Origin: Massospora cicadina
Lineage: Eukaryota; Entomophthoromycota; Entomophthoromycetes; Entomophthorales; Entomophthoraceae
Reading direction: 5' to 3'
Assembly (NCBI GenBank): GCA_022478985.1
Contig: JAKSZP010007898.1
Span: 124,001 to 188,000 of the forward strand
Length of the DNA stretch: 64,000 nucleotides
Made by a program: the position numbers and the translations under genes. The notes beneath the pieces are model-generated. The model saw only the letters and a program-made list of their open reading frames with translations. It searched no databases and was not told where the DNA came from. This document shows positions 59,240 through 64,000 of the stretch, piece after piece. Every line of letters starts with the position of its first letter. Position 1 is the first letter of the stretch.

Positions 59240-60720
59240 CTATAGTAAATAACATTTAAAGCTATGCAAAACTATAACGTTACCGGACAAAAGTGCCTTT
59301 TTGAGTTGTTAGCAATGAAGTATCTCTGGCCATACCTCTACTTGGCACCTTTTATGGTCATCACTAACCATTTTTCGCTCCAATGAATGCAACAAATGAA
59401 GGACCCTGATGGTAGACTAGCGAGATGGGTCTTATAATTACATAAGTATTACTCTATCATTGTACATCACACTGGTGAAATTCATTAGAATGCAGATGGA
59501 ATTATAGAATGCTGGTACTAGCAATACTAACACTCAAAGAAGATCTATTATATGACTTAATTGGACGACCATAAAGATGGGAGTTAGAGACCCCAGAGAC
59601 ACAGGCTGAGCTTCAGAAGATCACTGAGAACACTTAAATACAGGAAGGAACGCTATATAATCAAGTAGATGGAAAGTGTTTACCATATGTGCACCTTTCT
59701 TCAAGAACCAAAGTTATTTTTAAAGACATCAAAATGTGGGACATGAAGCCATGAAGAAGACCCATGAGTAGTTAAAGAAGCGTTGATACTTGAATTAGAT
59801 GGCAGAAAACACCCATTGAAGTATTGGAAGCCTGCATAAATTGAAGGAACCAGGATTGGCCCATCCCCCAAAAGTCAAAACCAAAAAGTGCCCATTGGAT
59901 CCCTTTGATGTTTTTAGTGTTGACCTAGTGGCCCATTGCCCACCGGCTTACAAGGTCATAAATATCCTTTTATAAATTGGTCATCTGATTAAGTGGGTGA
60001 GGCAGTATCAAAGCCTGCTCAACTGCAAAAACTACCGCCTTATTCCTTTTTCATTCTGTTTTCACACATCATAGATACCATTAAAATTTTACTTTTATGT
60101 AATGGGCTCAATTTTACCTATATATATTGCAAAAATCAACCTCTTTATTTTCATTAACTAAAACTTTACACACTCTTAAAATACATCTACCAATGGGGCT
60201 GTAGAGCAAGCAAACGGGACCCCAGTTTCTATACTTTAAAATGGCTGCCTTCAATCCCATGCGCTGGAATCACTCTTTACCAAGAGCCCTCTTAGAATAG
60301 AATAATCTACCATCAAATAATCAAGATGTTTTCATTCCAAACCCTCCATGGTTGTGAACCATATTTTCTTGTAGTTTTCATTCCCTTATTAGATTCCTTT
60401 GTAGCCAGAAAGTTATAATTTACTATGAGGATATTAGTGGATGAGTTATTTAATTTGCAAGCTATTTCCACCAAGGGAATTATTTTAACTAAATTCAGGG
60501 TTATGCTTTTATAGTTGTCAAAAAAACTACATTTTTGGTATTTTAGATAGAAGATCTTGTTTTGTTTTTCCATCATTATCTGGGAGGTCATTGCAACAAG
60601 CTTGATGTAATTTGGCTGGGTCTTTATCATCTCATATATAGATTGACCTACAAGTACTCTATCATTAATATTACCCAGGGGCTGTGGTCAACTTAGCATA
60701 TGGGATGTTCCTACAACTGT
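59240..60720 (+). pseudogene. Element 4 RNase H end and integrase
   Basis: RNase H continues from 53,256: QKCLFELLAMKYLWPYLY (about 59,299-59,352), VITNHFS and MKDPDGRLARW (about 59,397-59,430). Integrase follows: WDMKP and ENTH scraps (59,735-59,815), then PKVKTKKCPLDPFDVFSVDL (about 59,869-59,928, first catalytic Asp), a WVRQYQS..TTALFLFHSVFTHH stretch spread over two frames (59,995-60,070), ILLLCNGLNFT (about 60,088-60,120, second Asp replaced by Cys), NGAVEQANGT (about 60,193-60,222, with the Glu) and FQTLHGCEPYFLVVFIPL (about 60,335-60,388). No chromodomain is visible before the LTR. Confidence 0.75.
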
Positions 60721-60729
60721 ATGTTAACC

Positions 60730-61957
60730 TGTGACAGGATCTTGAGGGGCTTGAAGGTTGGAAATGGTAAACAAGTTAAACTATAAGCTCTGAATTTGAG
60801 TCCTAACAAAATGACCATTGAGCTATTGTTGTTGATTCCAGGAGCAGTTGATGGAAGCAAAGATATGGGATCTGATGGGGAAGTGTCATCTGACAACAAG
60901 TGCACAAAGTAGCCTCCTGAGATAGCTACCTAATTGCAACTACTTGTACTGGGCGCCATAAGACAATGAGGCTACGAGGCCATAGACTTGAGAAATTAAT
61001 AAAACCCCAAGTTGGGCTTTTGTAATTCAGGGTTTGTTTTGCTTTCTGGTGCATTTTTCACACCTAATTCCAACAATTATGAGCAGAAGTAGGTTCTCTA
61101 CTGCGGGGAAAAGATAGGGGTTGTCAACCACTTTTATAATAAAAAATGTTAACCTACAACTAAAAGATTGTTTTTTATAGGTTTAATAGTTGCAATACTA
61201 GGTTCAAGAAGCCAACCCTCTTAATGAGTTGATGCTAGTATATAAATGTCAAAGCTCAAAGTTTGGATTGCTTAGTAATGTTTAAATTTAGGAATATTTG
61301 GATTTAACCTATTGGATCAGTTGAGACTCACCTCGATTTAATGTGAGGGCATATGGGGAATTGACAGCTGGGAAGATGAACCTGTGAAGAAAAATTTTAT
61401 ATTCTAGTCCAATCAGAAGGCGGGAAAATATTTATACCTTGCTGGATCCCCTCCAACCCTATAAAAGGGACCATTCTTCAAAGTGTAGCTTTAACAAGAT
61501 TAGTTGTAAGATGGGGAGTGACCTCCAAATGGCTCACTTGGTTCTACCAATAATTTGGAATATCCCTGCTACCCAAACTTGTGCTTTTTGGCTGAGTATT
61601 ACTATTATTAAAAGTATCGCCCTAAGTTCAAAGGGTCTATTGAGAATCATACAGGGTCTTTTGGCTAATGTCATTTAAATTAAAATCTGAATCGCTCTTA
61701 ATACAACATTGGACTTGTAATTGTCTGACATGGGCCATCAATTCAAATGACCATAAAGGTCCTGATCTCAAGAATCTCTGAAATTCTACTAGGTTAGAGT
61801 CTCAACACATCCTATAAATATTTAATCATCTTAGTCTACTAAAATGTTCAGAAATTTAATTTCTTTCTTTTTCTGCACTTATTTGTTTTCATGTTACCAA
61901 AAGACTGGAACTACTGAAGTTGACAGCTTTGAGATCAAAAAACAACCTTGGCCTGCA
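60730..61957 (+). repeat. Element 4 3' LTR, with an internal insertion
   Basis: Two blocks (about 60,730-61,045 and 61,775-61,957) match 40,070-40,576 in order. About 720 bp of unrelated DNA lies between them. It ends GCCTGCA, corresponding to GCTTACA in the 5' copy. The first bases are uncertain. Confidence 0.6.
61046..61774. mobile_element. Unclassified insertion in the Element 4 3' LTR, with promoter-like boxes
   Basis: About 0.73 kb absent from the 5' LTR. It carries CCAATCAG at 61,409-61,416 and TATAAAAGG at 61,460-61,468, the same pair of boxes as the 18.4/21.3-kb LTR-like repeats but closer together, and a 79-codon open stretch at 61,439-61,678 without known domains. It may be a solo LTR; ends and TSD were not fixed. 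Confidence 0.4.
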
Positions 61958-61962
61958 GGTAT

Positions 61963-62150
61963 ACTTAAAACCAAGAAAAGCCTTGATGGGTCATAAGGTC
62001 ACCTATGACCTGTGGAAGCTTGTGGTACAAATTTTATACAATATTTTAAATTTTCATGGGCCTCTTAAGCTTGTTCTTCATAACGACACTGCATTTCTGT
62101 CTAATAATAAAGTCTAGTCAAATTGATCCAAAAGAAGATGATTGACATTA
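61963..62150 (+). pseudogene. Integrase scrap of a further gypsy element
   Basis: An open reading VVQILYNILNFHGPLKLVLH (about 62,025-62,084) followed by NDTAFLSNNK matches the region around the second catalytic Asp of a gypsy integrase (usually ..HG.P..L.SD.GT.F.S). It lies outside Element 4, whose own integrase already has this region at 60,088-60,120. It therefore belongs to another, still older element into which Element 4 may have inserted. Confidence 0.45.
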
Positions 62151-62164
62151 TTTTGTGTCCAATC

Positions 62165-64000
62165 TTTTCTTTCTGCCTGATCTCACTTTGAGTGAATTTT
62201 ATTAAAAAAAGCGTTTAATTTTCCACTGCCATCTGGCCACACCCATTTTCCAAAAAATGTCCGCAGATCCACCGCCTAGCATTTTCTGCCCTGCAGGCAA
62301 ACGCATTTGCATGAGGTCAAATAGCCCACCATCTTCTTCAGGCTGTTTTGTCCCTCCATGGGACTTAGTGCTCCACCTGATGTGCATCCACCCTTCTCAC
62401 CCCCATCCTCTCGCCCTCCCTCGTCCCAACATCCAATTTTGCCTAAGAGTCGACTACAGGCATTTGTTCCCATATGCCAACAAGGCAATTATCAAAGTAG
62501 TCACAGCTGTATTTGCACAGGCTGGTTTTATTGATTTCTGCCCATTTAAAGGCTATTTTGATGTTGGCTTCCAAATGGAGGAGGATGCAGCAGCAGCTTC
62601 TACTCCACTGATTTACAGGAACATCCCCATTCCTACCACCTGAACTCATCTTCCTTCTGGCACCACATTGATGGTGTCCTTTGCTTCCCTCCCATTTCAC
62701 CTACCACCCAAATTATTATATGATCAGTTAATGACGGGGCTTTTGGCATAGGAGACACAGCCCAACCTTGTCTTTGCCATTCCTTCTGGAGCAGAGCACC
62801 TAGCTGCACCTCACGCCATTGCCACCATAATCCCACACCACCCTACCATAACCCAACAAATCCACCCATGCTTGTATTGCCGTGGCACCTGAGCATATCT
62901 TTTGGGCTTGGGTGGATAATGGTTGCCAAATTTGTTCCCTCTGTTTTGGACTTGACCATTCCAAAATATCCTGCCCCCAAACCATTTCCTCTGGTGTGGC
63001 CTCTGAGACATATTTGGCAGATTCTGAATGGGGCATTTTGTTGCCCCCTCCCACTCAACGTTCTCATTCAATGGGCCAGAGTGAGAAATTGGCCTCCACT
63101 AAATCCACCCACACTATCCAACCCAATTTCACCCACACCAATCAGAAACAGGCCTAGACCACCATTCAAACCCAAGCAGCCCATTTGACTTCTGCTCACC
63201 CAAATTCTCCATCCGCTATTCCTGTAAACAAAAATCCATGTAAATTATTGGCTGAGATTGACAAATCAGGTAACGTTGTCACCAATGAGCACTCTGGTGA
63301 ACCTCTCAGCCCACTCGTTTGTTGTTTTGGCCAAATTTTACAATTCTGATTTTGACCAATCCCCATCCCCTCAGCAATTCACTACTAAACCTAATGCTAT
63401 CCTCTACCAAAGTGACCACCAGCTCACCTTAGCAGCGGTGACCTCACCTCATTGCCCAATTCTATGCAAAGTGGTGGCCCAAGACGTTTCTCAATTTCAA
63501 CATGGGCTGAGCATATTTGAGTTCCCCCCTGATTTCCCCAAAACAGCACAGGAGGAAATCACAAAATTGACCACTGAAGCCACCTGATGCGGTCATGCAT
63601 TTGTCCCAATTAGCTTATTTTGACCCATCTGCAAAAATCACATGGCAAAGTCTCACAAAATTTTTCCAGCTTCCCAAAGCCCACGTTCAAGCTGAACTAA
63701 AGTACTGGAATTTGTTGAAGCAGTCTACCAAGCTGATCTTGAGGAAGGTAACCAAATTTTTGTCCACCTACACCCCCACCATGATGATGCCCCACACCCT
63801 GGCTCTCCTCTTTTGTCCATTTCTACAACTATAATGATTCTTTTTTGAAGAATATGACTGTAGAAGAGCTGCACGACCCCTCCTCACCCTCTGCCATGGT
63901 GGGTTAGCAGTATTCCACTCCCCACCTGGTTGGAGTTTTATTTTTCTTTTGGTTTTTATTTTGGTTGGTTTTTGCTTTTGATCCATTCAATTCTTTCATT
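62165..64000 (+). mobile_element. ORF1-only LINE-like element (HAL1-like), copy C, runs off the window
   Basis: Third and best preserved copy. A pyrimidine-rich 5' end near 62,163-62,180 aligns with the 5' end of copy A. The ORF starts at 62,257, and the 3' part (CACCTGGTTGGAGTTTTATT near 63,915, ATCCATTC near 63,980) parallels the tail of copy A. About 80 further bases of tail are expected beyond 64,000. No RT or endonuclease appears in the 1.8 kb, again as in a half-LINE. Confidence 0.75.
62257..63834 (+). pseudogene. ORF1-like protein of the HAL1-like copy C
   Basis: It starts MSADPPPSIFCPAGK, the same start as copy A. The first open part (62,257-62,643) contains FCLRVDYRHLFPYANKAIIK, likely the RNA-binding fold by analogy with other LINE ORF1 proteins. 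A complete CCHC knuckle CSLCFGLDHSKISC is encoded at 62,933-62,974 in a second frame, so a frameshift lies between 62,643 and 62,882. Further pieces are 63,258-63,587 (FEFPPDFPKTAQEEITKL) and a segment near 63,715-63,830 that matches copy B. It differs from the ORF1 of LINE-A and LINE-B except in general layout. Confidence 0.7.

Larger units (their letters stand above)
40070..61957 (+). mobile_element. Element 4: old Ty3/gypsy element, interrupted by nested insertions
   Basis: Fragments of one gypsy element occur in order and on one strand: gag and CCHC (49.1-50.47 kb), protease (50.76 kb), RT (51.7-52.3 kb), RT end and RNase H start (52.9-53.26 kb), RNase H end (59.24-59.5 kb) and integrase (59.6-60.6 kb). 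Three insertions separate them: Element 2, the ORF1-only fragment and Element 3. Related sequences at 40,070-40,576 and about 60,730-61,957 fit as its LTRs. Flanking 5-mers are AATAT (40,065-40,069) and GGTAT (61,958-61,962), which differ by two transitions. No chromodomain was seen. It is the oldest layer of the nest. Confidence 0.75.

Noticed and set aside
61963..62150. Integrase scrap as the continuation of Element 4 integrase
   Set aside because: Element 4 already has the equivalent region at 60,088-60,120 and the Glu block at 60,193, before its 3' LTR, so this scrap must be another element.
1..64000. CRISPR arrays, tRNA or rRNA genes, bacterial operons
   Set aside because: No regular short repeats with spacers, no cloverleaf-like segments or rRNA landmarks were noticed, and the content is eukaryotic retroelements.

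Overview
The window looks like transposon-packed nuclear DNA of a eukaryote. I infer a fungus, because there are chromodomain Ty3/gypsy elements (chromoviruses), PIF1/Helitron-type helicase remnants and LINEs with a CCHC ORF1, all in AT-rich DNA without introns. The sequence alone does not fix the species or phylum. I found no intact host gene, tRNA, rRNA or CRISPR array. Essentially every recognisable coding stretch is a decayed mobile element.

Layout. 1-3.5 kb: a PIF1/Helitron-type helicase riddled with stops. 4.4-15.6 kb: two near full-length copies of one LINE family placed head to head (LINE-A on minus, 4415-9684; LINE-B on plus, 10269-15561). LINE-A has a perfect 18-bp target-site duplication (TSD). 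15.6-31.7 kb: AT-rich DNA with old direct-repeat (LTR-like) units, including a pair at 18.4 and 21.3 kb that carry matching CCAAT/TATA promoters, a second pair at about 23.3 and 25.6 kb, and an array of a CCTCAG-containing motif at 27.2-28.4 kb. 31,692-38,909: chromovirus Element 1, with 1.37-kb LTRs and a perfect 5-bp TSD (CAAAG).

40,070-61,957: a nest. The oldest layer is Element 4, a Ty3/gypsy element without a visible chromodomain. Its LTRs are at 40,070-40,576 and about 60,730-61,957. It was interrupted by chromovirus Element 2 (41,125-49,053, TSD GCTTA), by a 0.6-kb ORF1-only LINE-like fragment (52,307-52,892) and by minus-strand chromovirus Element 3 (53,257-59,239). Element 2 in turn carries a 1.9-kb minus-strand ORF1-only element (43,684-45,599) inside its reverse transcriptase. 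Gag, protease, RT, RNase H and integrase of Element 4 can be read in order by stepping across the insertions. A third copy of the ORF1-only element runs from about 62.17 kb off the right edge.

The elements appear to interact in two ways. The ORF1-only elements end in the same 3' tail as the full LINEs, which suggests they are moved in trans by LINE machinery. The three chromoviruses share a CCAACCA motif 8-9 bases after the 5' LTR, where a primer-binding site should be, but with the wrong polarity for ordinary tRNA 3'-end priming. Many stops fit C-to-T or G-to-A decay, as expected from cytosine methylation or a RIP-like process.
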